From: an uncultured Eggerthella sp. | GTDB taxonomy: Bacteria; Actinomycetota; Coriobacteriia; Coriobacteriales; Eggerthellaceae | Length of the DNA: 58,548 bases | Assembly: GCA_900546175.1 (NCBI GenBank) | Contig: URBX01000009.1 | Location: forward strand, 1 to 58,548 | Reading direction: 5' to 3' | Part shown: one piece after another, positions 1 through 8,842 of the stretch | Layout of the letters: each line of letters begins with the position of its first letter | Position numbering within the stretch: position 1 is the first letter of the stretch | Notes under the pieces: model-generated | Told to the model about the DNA's origin: nothing | Seen by the model: only the letters and a program-made list of their open reading frames with translations | Database searches by the model: none | Position numbers and translations under genes: made by a program

Positions 1-347
1 ATATTGAAGGACTATCCGTTTTTGTTTTGGGCAGTTTGGGTCTTCTTGATGAGGTTGACTATCCGAAAGGAATGGATCTTCTTGTTCTGCCTTATCAGGG
101 CCAGACTCATTTAGAACTTCCAGCTCTTGAGGTTATTGAACGCTTGTGCCCAAAGAACATTCTTTTGGATCATTTTGATGATACGTTTCCTCCTTTGAGT
201 AAAACAGTTGATACTTCTGGCATTCAAGAAGCTCTAGTAGGTTTAATTCCTGCCATCAAACCATCTCATAATATGCCTATGGAGTTTAACGCTGAAAGTT
301 TTGGCTTACTTTCATCAATAAGCACCGGTAATAGAAAAACATATTAG
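1..347 (+). CDS. C-terminal part of a probable MBL-fold metallohydrolase (partial at window edge)
   Basis: The reading frame is open to the left edge, with codons in frame from position 3, so the TTG at 27 is not the true start and the N-terminus lies outside the window. About 115 residues are visible. The stretch around DLLVLPYQG, followed by HLELPALEVIERL and a later LDHFDD, looks like the last strand/helix repeats of a metallo-beta-lactamase-fold protein, where a terminal His or Asp helps bind metal. The HxHxDH motif that would prove this is not in the window. The gene is convergent with the acyl-CoA synthetase at 408, and a hairpin lies between them. The family assignment is tentative. 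Confidence 0.5.
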   Translation, partial: IEGLSVFVLGSLGLLDEVDYPKGMDLLVLPYQGQTHLELPALEVIERLCPKNILLDHFDDTFPPLSKTVDTSGIQEALVGLIPAIKPSHNMPMEFNAESFGLLSSISTGNRKTY

Positions 348-348
348 A

Positions 349-382
349 TAAAAGAAAAGCGACCGAAGAGCTTCGGCCGCTT
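349..382 (-). terminator. Terminator hairpin between convergent genes
   Basis: Positions 357-382 form a hairpin of about 11 base pairs with one mismatch (AAGCG-CCGAAG against CTTCGG-CGCTT). Read on the minus strand it is followed by a T-rich run (CTTTTCTTTTATC). It therefore best fits an intrinsic terminator for the minus-strand acyl-CoA synthetase. On the plus strand the downstream bases are not T-rich. Confidence 0.6.
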
Positions 383-407
383 ATCCGAGATTCTGGATGC
401 TGAAGAA

Positions 408-2045
408 TTAGCCCTGTTCGCGCTCTTTTATTCTTCGCACTAACTCATCAACAAGCCAGTTTCTACGTACCTTACCAGTCTCAGTGCGTGGAATCTTTTC
501 TATATATTCGATATGTTCAGGCCAGAGCCTCTTTGCCACGCCTGCTGCATCAAGATGTTTAATAATGTAGTCCTTGGTTACTGTTTCAGGATCATTGGTA
601 ACAATATAGCTTGCAATGCGCTCGCCTAAACGAACGTCTGGTTTTCCGCAAGCTGCGCAATCTTCAACACCTGGAACAGCCTTTATGTTGTTGTCTACTT
701 CGTTTACGGAAATATTTTCGCCACCGCGAATAATGATTTCTTTCTTTCTTCCGTTAATACGAACACGACCTTCTGGAGTCATGTAGCATAAGTCACCAGA
801 GTAGAACCAGCCTTCGTCATCGAGGTCCTTATTGGTTGCTTCTGGGTTATGAAGGTATCCAACAAATACGTTAGGTCCACGAGAAGCTTCTTCGCCTTGA
901 GTTCCGTAAGGCACTTCGTTGTGTTGCCCATCAACAACTTTAACTTCAATACCTTCAAATGGAATACCCGAATAAGCGCCATCCCAGTCAAGGCAGTGCT
1001 CTGGTGGTACATACATATGTGGAGAACTTTCAGTGGAGCCATAAACTTCGCATAAAAGAACGCCATGTTTGAGTGCCCATTTAACCATGTCTCCAGGAAC
1101 AGGTGCTCCGCCGCAAGGATACAGTTTGAGCGTTGTGAGCTTATTACCTTTTTCGCATTCGTTGAGAAGATCTTGAATAAATGGGGTAGCGCCCATAGAC
1201 CAAGTTGCGCCTTCGCGATTCATAATCTTAACTGCTTCTTCAGGATTAAATTTGCTTTGAAGAACTACGCGTCCACCTAAAGTCATTGGAGAAATGAGTC
1301 CATGATTTAAACCTGTTGCATGGTTAAGAGGGGATGGCATGAAGCACACGTCATCATGGGTAAGATGGAAGCCTTTACAGAATGCATGTTCAGCAGAAAG
1401 AAGCGTGTTGTGGGTAAATAAAACCGCCTTTGGCTTTCCGGTGGTTCCCGAGGTAGAAAGAATCAAAAGGATTTCATCAGACTTAGATGGGCATGGTTCA
1501 GTGTAAGGCTCAAAGGTCTCAAAAATTTGATCAAGAGTGAGAGTTCCGTTTCCTGGACGGAGTTTCTCATAGATAGCAATAGCCTCTGGATTAAGCGAGT
1601 CGATACGGTCAACAACGCTGAGAATCTGAGCTTCAAAGTCTGTTTTGTGGTGGAAGCTTGGGCAGATAAATGCCTTACTTTCTACCAGATTCATACTGTA
1701 GACTAAATCTTCATGATTAAAGGTGACAGACAAAGGATGCATTACCGCACCAACTTTTGTGCAGGCAATGGCAATAATAGGGAACTCAGCCCAAGGTGGC
1801 AGCTGGAATGAGACTACATCACCATTTTTTACGCCTACGCTTACTAACCAAGAAGCAAGCTTAGAAGCCTTCTCATCAATTTCTTTATAGGTGTAACGAG
1901 CACCTAAATCATCACTGATGTACTCGTTATCAGGATAATTATTTACCTGTTCAGACCAGACATCGTTTAATGTTTGCTCTGTCCAATATCCTTCTTCATA
2001 CCAACGAGCTTTATTGGCTTCGTTAATTTTAATTTCCGTAATCAT
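408..2045 (-). CDS. AMP-forming acyl-CoA synthetase (ANL superfamily)
   Basis: Activates a carboxylic acid to an acyl-adenylate and transfers it to CoA. The P-loop motif STSGTTGKPK is at residues 197-206, followed by a YGSTESS adenine-binding motif, the GWFYSGD and GRKKEIIIRGG hinge motifs, and the catalytic C-terminal lysine in PRTETGK (about residue 525). The N-terminus (RWYEEGYW) resembles EntE/DhbE and cyclohexanecarboxylate-CoA ligases, so an aromatic or alicyclic acid is a reasonable guess; the substrate cannot be read from sequence. I chose the ATG at 2045 over the in-frame ATG at 2066 because a near-perfect TTAAAGGAGG ribosome-binding site sits 5 bases ahead of it. The protein is 545 aa, normal for the family. 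It is a single gene followed by the hairpin at 357-382. Confidence 0.85.
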   Translation of the reverse strand: MITEIKINEANKARWYEEGYWTEQTLNDVWSEQVNNYPDNEYISDDLGARYTYKEIDEKASKLASWLVSVGVKNGDVVSFQLPPWAEFPIIAIACTKVGAVMHPLSVTFNHEDLVYSMNLVESKAFICPSFHHKTDFEAQILSVVDRIDSLNPEAIAIYEKLRPGNGTLTLDQIFETFEPYTEPCPSKSDEILLILSTSGTTGKPKAVLFTHNTLLSAEHAFCKGFHLTHDDVCFMPSPLNHATGLNHGLISPMTLGGRVVLQSKFNPEEAVKIMNREGATWSMGATPFIQDLLNECEKGNKLTTLKLYPCGGAPVPGDMVKWALKHGVLLCEVYGSTESSPHMYVPPEHCLDWDGAYSGIPFEGIEVKVVDGQHNEVPYGTQGEEASRGPNVFVGYLHNPEATNKDLDDEGWFYSGDLCYMTPEGRVRINGRKKEIIIRGGENISVNEVDNNIKAVPGVEDCAACGKPDVRLGERIASYIVTNDPETVTKDYIIKHLDAAGVAKRLWPEHIEYIEKIPRTETGKVRRNWLVDELVRRIKEREQG

Positions 2046-2202
2046 AAAAGCCTCCTTTAATGACATATGGCATGAAGGAAAACTCCCCCTTTGTGTCTAT
2101 TCTACCCCGAAATGAACGTGTTCGTAGAAGTGAATTAAGGGATAATTGCTTTTTTTGATAGGGGTATTGAAAAAAAGAGTAAGAAACCAACGAATTAGTG
2201 AA

Positions 2203-3141
2203 TTAATGGAGGACGGTTTCCACATTATTCTCTAAAGCAGAATAATGTTGGTTGCATTGTTCGCTGACGATATAGCGAACGGCATGTGGAAGAATGCGCG
2301 CCGTAAAAGGAGTAGAGATTGAAGTTGGTTCACCGTCGTACTCAATATACATTTTTGGATCGGCGTCTATAGTTACTTCTTTTCCACGAATTACTTCCAA
2401 GCTGTTAATTTTTTTCTCTAGTTCGCCATGTTCATCTACAACCTTTGCAAAAATAGTAGGAAGTAGCTCAAGTGCTGATTGGGTCTTAAGGATGATAATG
2501 TCAAGTAAACCATCACTCGGGAAATTATCGTGAGATACGGTAATGTCGAATTGAATCTTTGAAAAATTCGCAATAACAATACCGATACCACTACGTTGGT
2601 ATACGTTTCCGTCAATGGTAAGAGTAAATTGAGAAACTTGTGGAATAGGATTAAACGCTGCCGCTTGGAAGTAGGCAAGGGGACCTAAGAGCCGTTTCAT
2701 TGGTTTAGCTTTATCCATAATAAGCTGGTCGTAACCGCAGCCAGCCATGATAGCAAAACCAATTTTTCCTTTATCAGTTTCTAGTTCTCCCAAATCGAAA
2801 TAATGAGTTATTGCTTCGTCAACCAGCTTACAAAGAGCATGAGGTTCGTTTGGCGAAAAAAGATTCATTGCAAGGAGATTGGCGGTTCCTGCAGGAAAAG
2901 GAAGCACAGGAATGTTGGTATAGCGAAGCTCGTAACTTACTGCTGATACGGTGCCGTCTCCACCACACGCAACAACAAAATCAAAATCTGTTGCGTCAGC
3001 ACAGAGGGTAGAGAAAGGAGTTTTTCCATTAAAAGTCCTAATGGTGATGGAGTCTCCGTCTTCAGCATAGTTGCGCATAAAGTCATAAATTGCACCGTCA
3101 CCGAAGCCCGAACCTACATTATGTATAATGAGAACCTTCAC
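2203..3141 (-). CDS. Diacylglycerol kinase-family lipid kinase (YegS/DagK-like)
   Basis: Phosphorylates a membrane lipid such as diacylglycerol, probably for phospholipid recycling at the inner membrane face. The nucleotide-binding motif GGDGT is at residues 60-64, followed by the family's LPFPAGTANLLA segment near residue 85 and a typical C-terminal beta-sandwich ending in a YDGE motif. At 312 aa it is of normal length. The start is GTG at 3141 with an AAGGA site about 6 bases upstream. It is divergent from RNase D, sharing a 59-base promoter interval. Whether the true substrate is diacylglycerol, undecaprenol or another lipid is not decided by the sequence. Confidence 0.85.
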   Translation of the reverse strand: MKVLIIHNVGSGFGDGAIYDFMRNYAEDGDSITIRTFNGKTPFSTLCADATDFDFVVACGGDGTVSAVSYELRYTNIPVLPFPAGTANLLAMNLFSPNEPHALCKLVDEAITHYFDLGELETDKGKIGFAIMAGCGYDQLIMDKAKPMKRLLGPLAYFQAAAFNPIPQVSQFTLTIDGNVYQRSGIGIVIANFSKIQFDITVSHDNFPSDGLLDIIILKTQSALELLPTIFAKVVDEHGELEKKINSLEVIRGKEVTIDADPKMYIEYDGEPTSISTPFTARILPHAVRYIVSEQCNQHYSALENNVETVLH

Positions 3142-3200
3142 TTTTTCCTTTCTGTTAGTATGTCATTGTATAACAACATTGAATTCAAGGACTATCCTAG

Positions 3201-4358
3201 ATGCTTATAAATTCAGATTTAAAGTTGCGAAACTTTGTTGAAGAGTGCTCCAAGAGCCCTTATATGTGTATAGATACTGAGTTTCTTCGCGAAAAAACGT
3301 ATTATGCAAAACTGTGTTTGCTGCAGATATGCATTGAAGGAAGCGTTGCTATTATCGATCCGTTTGAGATTAGCGATTTAACGGTTTTGCGCGAACCTTT
3401 GGAAAACCCTCAAATTGTAAAGATTTTTCATGCTTGTTCTCAGGATGTTGAGATTATTCTCAATGAAATTGGGTGTGTGCCTTCGCCAATATTTGATACT
3501 CAAATTGCAGCCTCCTTATTGGGAAAAACGCAGCAAGCATCTTACAGCACATTAGTTCAACAGTACTGTAATGTTCAGTTGGCAAAGAAGGATTCTTTTA
3601 CCGATTGGTCAAGGCGTCCCTTGTCGGAATCGCAGATTGAATACGCGGCAGATGATGTGGTGTATTTGCCAAAAATTTATCAAGAGATGATTTCTCTTCT
3701 TGAATCAAAGAAACGCTTATCATGGCTCGATTCCGCTTTTGAGGAAATTGAGAATCCGGAAAAATACAAAGTTGACCCATATGCTCGCTTCCGAAAACTA
3801 AAACGGGTTAACCAATTAACGCAAGTTCAGCTTGCTGCCGCTCGAGAATTTGCTGCCTGGAGAGAAATAAAAGCCCAAAAGCTAAATATTCCTCGAAAAT
3901 GGATTGTTTCTGATGAGCAGATTGTTGAGGCATGTAGAAGAGAGCCAAAATCTCTTGATGAGCTTTATATGGTACGAGGTATGAGAGATCGTTTAAAGCC
4001 AGACGAAGCTCGCGAAGTGTTGACGGCAATAAAAAAAGGCCTTGCTTGTCCTGAAGACCAGCTTCCTTCAATTCATAATAAAAATAAGAACGAAGCAAAT
4101 GTAGATATCGTGGTAGATTTACTCAATGCTATTGTTCGTTTGCGTGCTCGGGAAAATAAGATTGCGGTTCAAACACTTGCTTCTTCAGCCGAATTAATGA
4201 AGCTTGCAAGGGGTCATTATGAGGACTGCGAAATACTAAAAGGGTGGCGTTATCAGATTGTGGGAAAAGAACTTCTTGAATTACTTGACGGCAAGTTTTC
4301 CTTATCTATTGATGATGGTAATTTGAAGATTTCCTATAACAACAAAATAGAAGAATAA
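3201..4358 (+). CDS. rnd: Ribonuclease D
   Basis: A 3'-5' exoribonuclease that trims tRNA and other small RNA precursors. DEDDy catalytic residues are visible: D25 and E27 in CIDTEF, D82 in HACSQDVE, and Y148/D152 in YAADD. An HRDC domain follows at about residues 205-285 and a second helical, HRDC-like region closes the protein. The length (385 aa) matches bacterial RNase D. The ATG at 3201 is preceded by AAGGA at a slightly long distance. It heads a plus-strand run with the membrane protease and xseAB, but a 57-base gap to the next gene and that gene's own strong ribosome-binding site leave operon membership open. Confidence 0.93.
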   Translation: MLINSDLKLRNFVEECSKSPYMCIDTEFLREKTYYAKLCLLQICIEGSVAIIDPFEISDLTVLREPLENPQIVKIFHACSQDVEIILNEIGCVPSPIFDTQIAASLLGKTQQASYSTLVQQYCNVQLAKKDSFTDWSRRPLSESQIEYAADDVVYLPKIYQEMISLLESKKRLSWLDSAFEEIENPEKYKVDPYARFRKLKRVNQLTQVQLAAAREFAAWREIKAQKLNIPRKWIVSDEQIVEACRREPKSLDELYMVRGMRDRLKPDEAREVLTAIKKGLACPEDQLPSIHNKNKNEANVDIVVDLLNAIVRLRARENKIAVQTLASSAELMKLARGHYEDCEILKGWRYQIVGKELLELLDGKFSLSIDDGNLKISYNNKIEE

Positions 4359-4415
4359 GAATTTGAAAAAGCACTATATTCTGGTGTAGAAACATTTTCT
4401 TAAGGAGAAATATAC

Positions 4416-5069
4416 ATGAGCTACTTAACATTAATCATACTTACCTTAATTATTGGTTTTGGTGCTCAAGCTTGGGTTAATCACGCGTTGAAAAAGTATG
4501 CGCGTGTTCCTAATTCACAGCAATTAACAGGTGCAAATCTTGCAATAGGCATGCTTAATTATTATGGCATTGCGGGCGTTGAGGTGAGAATGGGTGGCGC
4601 TGGTCAGGACTTTTTTGATCCAAAGACTAATTCCATTACTCTTGATCCTGATGTGTTTAACGGCACTTCGATTACTGCATTAGCAACTGCTTGTCATGAG
4701 GTTGGCCATGCATGTCAATTCGCTGAAGATTATTCACCAATGAAAATCCGTACTGCACTTGTTCCAGCAGTAAACCTTGCTTCTAATGCATGGATTTTCC
4801 TCTTGATTGCGGGTATTGCATTGAATGCAGTTGGTCTTGTTGATTTGGCAATTATTATGTATGCCGTTGCTGTTGCGTTTTCAATTATTACCTTGCCAGT
4901 AGAATTCAATGCTTCAAACCGAGCACTTGAGTACATGAAAACTATTAACTTGCCTTCGGGAGAAGTTGCAGGAAGCTCAAATGTTCTTCGTGCATGTGCC
5001 TTTACGTATGTAGCGGCTATGCTCACTTCTGTTTTGCAGTTGCTTTGGTTGCTTCAGTATCGTGACTAA
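4416..5069 (+). CDS. Membrane zinc metallopeptidase, YugP family
   Basis: Integral-membrane protease of the YugP/PF04298 family; physiological substrates are not well known. There is an N-terminal membrane helix (residues 3-20), the zinc motif HEVGH at residues 94-98, and further hydrophobic helices near residues 115-165 and 195-212. At 217 aa it is close to the usual length of about 225. The ATG at 4416 follows a clear AAGGAG site. It lies between rnd and xseA. The catalytic motif is intact, so the protein should be active. Confidence 0.88.
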   Translation: MSYLTLIILTLIIGFGAQAWVNHALKKYARVPNSQQLTGANLAIGMLNYYGIAGVEVRMGGAGQDFFDPKTNSITLDPDVFNGTSITALATACHEVGHACQFAEDYSPMKIRTALVPAVNLASNAWIFLLIAGIALNAVGLVDLAIIMYAVAVAFSIITLPVEFNASNRALEYMKTINLPSGEVAGSSNVLRACAFTYVAAMLTSVLQLLWLLQYRD

Positions 5070-5085
5070 AACGAGCAGGTAATTG

Positions 5086-6519
5086 ATGACAGAATCATCC
5101 TATATATACCGTAATGAACAGCGAAAAGAGGCTCCTGAGCCTCTTTCGGTTTTTGCGGCTCTAAACTTAACTAATACGCGATTAGCTCAGTTTGCCTACG
5201 CAATTGAGGGTGAAGTCTCTGAACTGAACAGTAAAGCGGGATATAAGGCAATTTACTTCACTATCAAAGATGATAAAGCTGCTCTCCCTTGCATGATGTG
5301 GGTCAATAAGTATCGTGCTTGTGGGGTTGAGTTAGCCATTGGTGCAAAAGTAATTCTCAAAGGGAGATTTAATATCTATGCTGCTAAAGGGCGTATGAGT
5401 TTTTCTGTTGACTCTATTGTTGATAATGGGGAAGGAAATCTTAGAAGGCAAGTAGCAGCTCTTGCTGAAAAGCTTCGAGCGGAAGGGTTGACCGATCAAG
5501 CAAGAAAGCGTCCGCTCGTTTCTTATCCTGAGGTTATTGGTTTAGTGACAAGCCCTCATGGAGCCGTTGTGCACGATGTTTTGCGTACTTTTAGGAGAAG
5601 ATTTCCTTCAACAAAAATTCTTTTGGCAGGCGTTCCCGTTGAGGGAAAAGAAGCTCACCTAGGATTAATTAAAGGCCTTGAGGCGGTAACTTCGGCAGGA
5701 GCAGAAGAGATTATTCTTTGCCGAGGTGGTGGTTCATTTCAAGATTTTATGCCGTTTAATGAAGAGTCTCTCGCCCGCGCTATTGCGGCCTGTCCAATTC
5801 CTGTCATCACGGGTATTGGTCATGAGCCAGACACATGCATTGCTGATATGGTTGCTGATTATCGCGCTTCTACTCCAACTGCAGCAGCTGAAGCAATTAC
5901 TCCAAACAAAGAAGAACTCCTCTCATATCTTGTAAATTGCAATAACCGCATGAGCATGCATTTGGTAAATCGTCTTAATGCATATTCGGTCTTTGTTGAA
6001 GGAAAGGCTTCTCGGCCTATCTTTAAGGATCCCGATGTTCTTATCTATAGTTCACTACAAGATTTAGATGTGATGCATCTTAAAATGGAAGGAATTAAAG
6101 CCCAGTTGGCACTAAAGCCTCGATTAGGTGTAGAAGAACTAGAGCGTAGGTTAAGCGCAACCCTTCCTTTCGAAGTGAAGAAACAAAAAGAGATGCTGTT
6201 TTTCCATCAGAAGGAATTTGTGCGGTTAGCTAACCAAATTGTTGGCGTACCTAAACAACAAAGGGCTTCTGCTGAGCAGAAATTTAAGCTGTTGTTGAAA
6301 GGTTCGCTTGAGAAATATGAAAACCAACTAGATATTGCCCTGTCTCGCATTGATGATCTCTCTCCTCATAAGGCTCTATTGCGAGGATGGTCTATTGCGA
6401 AAAATCATCAGGGAGAAGTAGTAAAAAGTATTTCGCAGATTAAGCCGTATGAATCTTTAGAGGTTGTGGTTTCAGATGGCACTATTAAATGTGAAGTAAA
6501 AGATACTCAAGCCCTCTAA
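5086..6519 (+). CDS. xseA: Exodeoxyribonuclease VII large subunit
   Basis: The catalytic subunit of exonuclease VII, which degrades single-stranded DNA to acid-insoluble then acid-soluble oligonucleotides. An N-terminal OB-fold (about residues 18-120) is followed by the nuclease domain with the family motifs LCRGGGSFQDF and ITGIGHEPDTCIADMVADYRASTPTAAAE, then a long helical region that docks XseB. I use the ATG at 5086; a TTG lies immediately before it, so one residue is uncertain. The length (477 aa) is normal. It is followed after 16 bases by xseB. Confidence 0.95.
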   Translation: MTESSYIYRNEQRKEAPEPLSVFAALNLTNTRLAQFAYAIEGEVSELNSKAGYKAIYFTIKDDKAALPCMMWVNKYRACGVELAIGAKVILKGRFNIYAAKGRMSFSVDSIVDNGEGNLRRQVAALAEKLRAEGLTDQARKRPLVSYPEVIGLVTSPHGAVVHDVLRTFRRRFPSTKILLAGVPVEGKEAHLGLIKGLEAVTSAGAEEIILCRGGGSFQDFMPFNEESLARAIAACPIPVITGIGHEPDTCIADMVADYRASTPTAAAEAITPNKEELLSYLVNCNNRMSMHLVNRLNAYSVFVEGKASRPIFKDPDVLIYSSLQDLDVMHLKMEGIKAQLALKPRLGVEELERRLSATLPFEVKKQKEMLFFHQKEFVRLANQIVGVPKQQRASAEQKFKLLLKGSLEKYENQLDIALSRIDDLSPHKALLRGWSIAKNHQGEVVKSISQIKPYESLEVVVSDGTIKCEVKDTQAL

Positions 6520-6535
6520 GGGAAAGGAAGAGAGT

Positions 6536-6811
6536 ATGGTAGAGGAAGTTGAAAACAAAGATACTTTGCCAAAAGTAGAAGAATTAACGTTTCGTCAAGC
6601 AATGACTGAGCTTAATGCTATTGTTGCTGAATTAGAAAGCAATACTCTTGAATTGGAAGAAAGCTTAGTGAAATACGAGCGTGGAGTAAAGTTATTGTCT
6701 CATTTGCGTTCAAGCATTACCGAAGCTGAGCAAAAAATTGAGGTATTAATGGGTGAGCTTGATTCTTCGGTTTCGGATGAAGATAGAGACACCACGCTTC
6801 AAAAGGCATAA
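6536..6811 (+). CDS. xseB: Exodeoxyribonuclease VII small subunit
   Basis: The small helical subunit that stabilises XseA. The 91 aa contain the family signature FRQAMTELNAIVAELE, followed by LELEESLVKYERG, which forms the two-helix hairpin. A GGAAAGGAAGAG ribosome-binding site precedes the ATG at 6536. The C-terminal tail of about 15 acidic or polar residues is slightly longer than the core domain. It sits directly between xseA and the HIT gene, in one transcription unit. Confidence 0.95.
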   Translation: MVEEVENKDTLPKVEELTFRQAMTELNAIVAELESNTLELEESLVKYERGVKLLSHLRSSITEAEQKIEVLMGELDSSVSDEDRDTTLQKA

Positions 6812-6825
6812 AAGAAAGGGAAGCT

Positions 6826-7167
6826 ATGGAAGACTGTGTATTTTGCAAAATTATTGCGGGTGAAATTCCTTCTACTAAGGTGTATGAAAATGAATTCGTG
6901 TACGCGTTTGACGATATCAATCCAGAGGCTCCCGTTCATACTCTTATCGTTCCAAAGAATCATATAGCTTCTTTGGTTGATCCATTGGTTGAACAGGAAG
7001 TTTTAGGACACTTGTTGGCTGCGGTACCGGTAGTTGCAGAGATTAAAGGCATTGCTGACTCAGGTTTTCGCACGGTAATTAATACAGGAAAAGATGCAAA
7101 TCAGATTGTTAAGCATCTTCATCTTCACGTAATTGGTGGAGAGTTTCTAGGTGAAGGAATTCGCTAA
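6826..7167 (+). CDS. hinT: HIT-family nucleotide hydrolase (HinT-like)
   Basis: A purine nucleoside phosphoramidase-type HIT protein. The histidine triad HLHLH is at residues 97-101 (motif HLHLHVIGG), with an N-terminal DCVFCKIIAGEIP segment whose C4 and C7 are typical zinc ligands in this subgroup. The 113-aa length is normal for HinT. The ATG at 6826 lies 14 bases after xseB and follows an AAAGGGAAG site, so it is the last gene of the xse unit. A textbook terminator follows at 7223-7255. Confidence 0.92.
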   Translation: MEDCVFCKIIAGEIPSTKVYENEFVYAFDDINPEAPVHTLIVPKNHIASLVDPLVEQEVLGHLLAAVPVVAEIKGIADSGFRTVINTGKDANQIVKHLHLHVIGGEFLGEGIR

Positions 7168-7222
7168 GAAAAAGGCTTCTTAGCCCGTTTTTGCTAATAA
7201 TGAAATGAAGCATTTGCGCATC

Positions 7223-7255
7223 AGGACGAATACGAAGGTGTTCGTCCTGTTTTTT
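7223..7255 (+). terminator. Intrinsic terminator after the xseAB-hinT unit
   Basis: An 8-bp perfect stem, AGGACGAA (7223-7230) with TTCGTCCT (7241-7248), carries a 10-base loop and is followed by a run of six T at 7250-7255. This is a classical rho-independent terminator. Confidence 0.9.
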
Positions 7256-7266
7256 AAGCAGGTGAG

Positions 7267-7447
7267 GGCGTTGTTCTAGTTTTAAAATCGGTAGAACGCC
7301 ACGTAAAACACGGGGAGTGTGTTAGCGGTAGATTTTTAACGATGTTCGGATTGACCTATTCCTTTTACCGAGAATACAGGGACTCCCTTCGGTGGAATCT
7401 CTGCTAGGCCTGCTTACTTTAGTACCATTGAAACATCGTTTTTCTTT
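7267..7447 (+). ncRNA. Candidate structured 5' leader RNA upstream of ackA
   Basis: The space between the hinT terminator and ackA holds several nested inverted repeats. One is a hairpin 7267-7278 with 7292-7300. A second is AACAC/GTGTT around 7307-7323. A perfect 9-bp closing helix pairs AACGATGTT (7338-7346) with AACATCGTT (7432-7440). Inside it is a hairpin 7377-7386 with 7394-7403 capped by a C-UUCG-G loop. The closing helix runs straight into a T-rich stretch (7439-7447) that abuts the ribosome-binding site of ackA. A helix followed by T residues looks like an attenuator or riboswitch expression platform. I do not recognise a named class. Confidence 0.45.
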
Positions 7448-7459
7448 GGAAGGAGCGCT

Positions 7460-8686
7460 TTGAATATCCTGGTAATCAATTCGGGTTCATCGTCTCTTAA
7501 ATATCAATTGGTAGACATTGATACTGGCAAGGTTCTTGGAAAAGGCCTTTGTGAGCGCGTTGGATCTGAAGAGTCCTTTCATAAGCATGGCATTGATGAA
7601 AATGAAGTAGTTCATGAGACTCCTTTAGCTGACCATGTTGCTGCTATTGAGCTTGTATTGAGCTCTTTAACAGAAGGTGATAAAGCGCCATTAAAGTCTC
7701 TGAGTGAGATTAATGCGGTGGGTCATCGTGTTGTTCATGGTGGCGAATACTTTGACAAGTCTGTCATGATTAACGAAGAGGTAATCCAAAAGATTGAAGA
7801 GTTGTGCGAGCTTGCTCCTCTTCATAATCCTGCAGCGGTTGCCGGTATTCGTGCATGTCAGCAGCTAATGCCAAATGTTCCTATGGTTGCTGTATTCGAC
7901 ACTGCTTATTTCCAGAGCTTACCTCCTCGTGCATTTATGTATCCAATTCCTTACGAATATTATGAGAAGTATGGTATTCGTAAGTATGGTTTCCATGGCA
8001 CCTCACATAGATATCTTGCAGAACGTGCGGCTGATATTCTTGACGAGAATCTCTACGACCTTCGCTTGATTACGTGTCACTTGGGAAATGGCTGTTCAAT
8101 TTCTGCAATTGACCACGGTGTGCCAATTGATACTTCTATGGGCTTTACTCCTCTTGATGGTTTGATGATGGGCACTCGCTCAGGTTCTATTGATCCTGCA
8201 ATTGTTCCTTTCATTATGGAAAAAGAGGGTATGACCACTACTGAAGTAAACAATATGCTGAATAAGCAGTCGGGCTTGTTGGGTATTTCTGGTATTTCGA
8301 ATGACTTACGTTCGGTTCGTGACGCTGCCAATGCGGGTGATGAGCGTGCTATTCTTGCGTATGAGATGTATTCTTCAATTGTAAAAAAGTATATCGGTCA
8401 GTACTTATTATTGATGACTGGTGCTGATGCAATTATTTTGTCGGCTGGTGTTGGTGAGAATTGCCAGAAGATGCGTCGTATGATTTTTTCTGGTATGCAG
8501 CCTATGGGTATTATTCTTGATCAGCAAAAGAATAAACAGCGTGGTTTTGAGCGTATTATTTCTCACGATAAATCAAAGGTGCCTATTATTGTTATTCCTA
8601 CCGATGAGGAATATATGATTGCACGCGATACGTACGATATTGTTCACGCCAACTCTCAAATTGTTCCTGTTTCTATTAAAGCGTAG
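7460..8686 (+). CDS. ackA: Acetate kinase
   Basis: Converts acetyl phosphate and ADP to acetate and ATP, the substrate-level phosphorylation step of acetate fermentation in the cytoplasm. The family signatures are present: NSGSSSLKYQ near the N-terminus, VGHRVVHGG, the FDTAYFQSLP segment, the KYGFHGTSHRY motif, HLGNGCS, and GMMGTRSG-type phosphate binding (seen as GLMMGTRSGSIDP). The 408-aa length is normal for the family. The start is TTG at 7460, with GGAAGGAG 5-6 bases ahead. Unlike most anaerobes, pta is not in the same operon but is convergent on the other side of a shared terminator. Confidence 0.97.
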   Translation: MNILVINSGSSSLKYQLVDIDTGKVLGKGLCERVGSEESFHKHGIDENEVVHETPLADHVAAIELVLSSLTEGDKAPLKSLSEINAVGHRVVHGGEYFDKSVMINEEVIQKIEELCELAPLHNPAAVAGIRACQQLMPNVPMVAVFDTAYFQSLPPRAFMYPIPYEYYEKYGIRKYGFHGTSHRYLAERAADILDENLYDLRLITCHLGNGCSISAIDHGVPIDTSMGFTPLDGLMMGTRSGSIDPAIVPFIMEKEGMTTTEVNNMLNKQSGLLGISGISNDLRSVRDAANAGDERAILAYEMYSSIVKKYIGQYLLLMTGADAIILSAGVGENCQKMRRMIFSGMQPMGIILDQQKNKQRGFERIISHDKSKVPIIVIPTDEEYMIARDTYDIVHANSQIVPVSIKA

Positions 8687-8771
8687 AACCTTTTGAAGTA
8701 TGTTTTAGAAGAGACTTTCTGAAAAGTATTTTTGGTAAGTCTTTGTTCGTAATAAAACAAATATAAATAAT

Positions 8772-8809
8772 AAAAATCCCCTTAAGTTTATCTTAAGGGG
8801 ATTTTTTTT
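8772..8809. terminator. Bidirectional terminator between ackA and pta
   Basis: AAAAATCCCCTTAAG (8772-8786) pairs perfectly with CTTAAGGGGATTTTT (8792-8806), a 15-bp stem with a 5-base loop, flanked by A residues on the left and T residues on the right. It can stop transcripts from both sides and serves the convergent ackA and pta genes. Confidence 0.93.
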
Positions 8810-8842
8810 GAAATAATGAGTGAATTTGCAGAGTGTTGGTAA

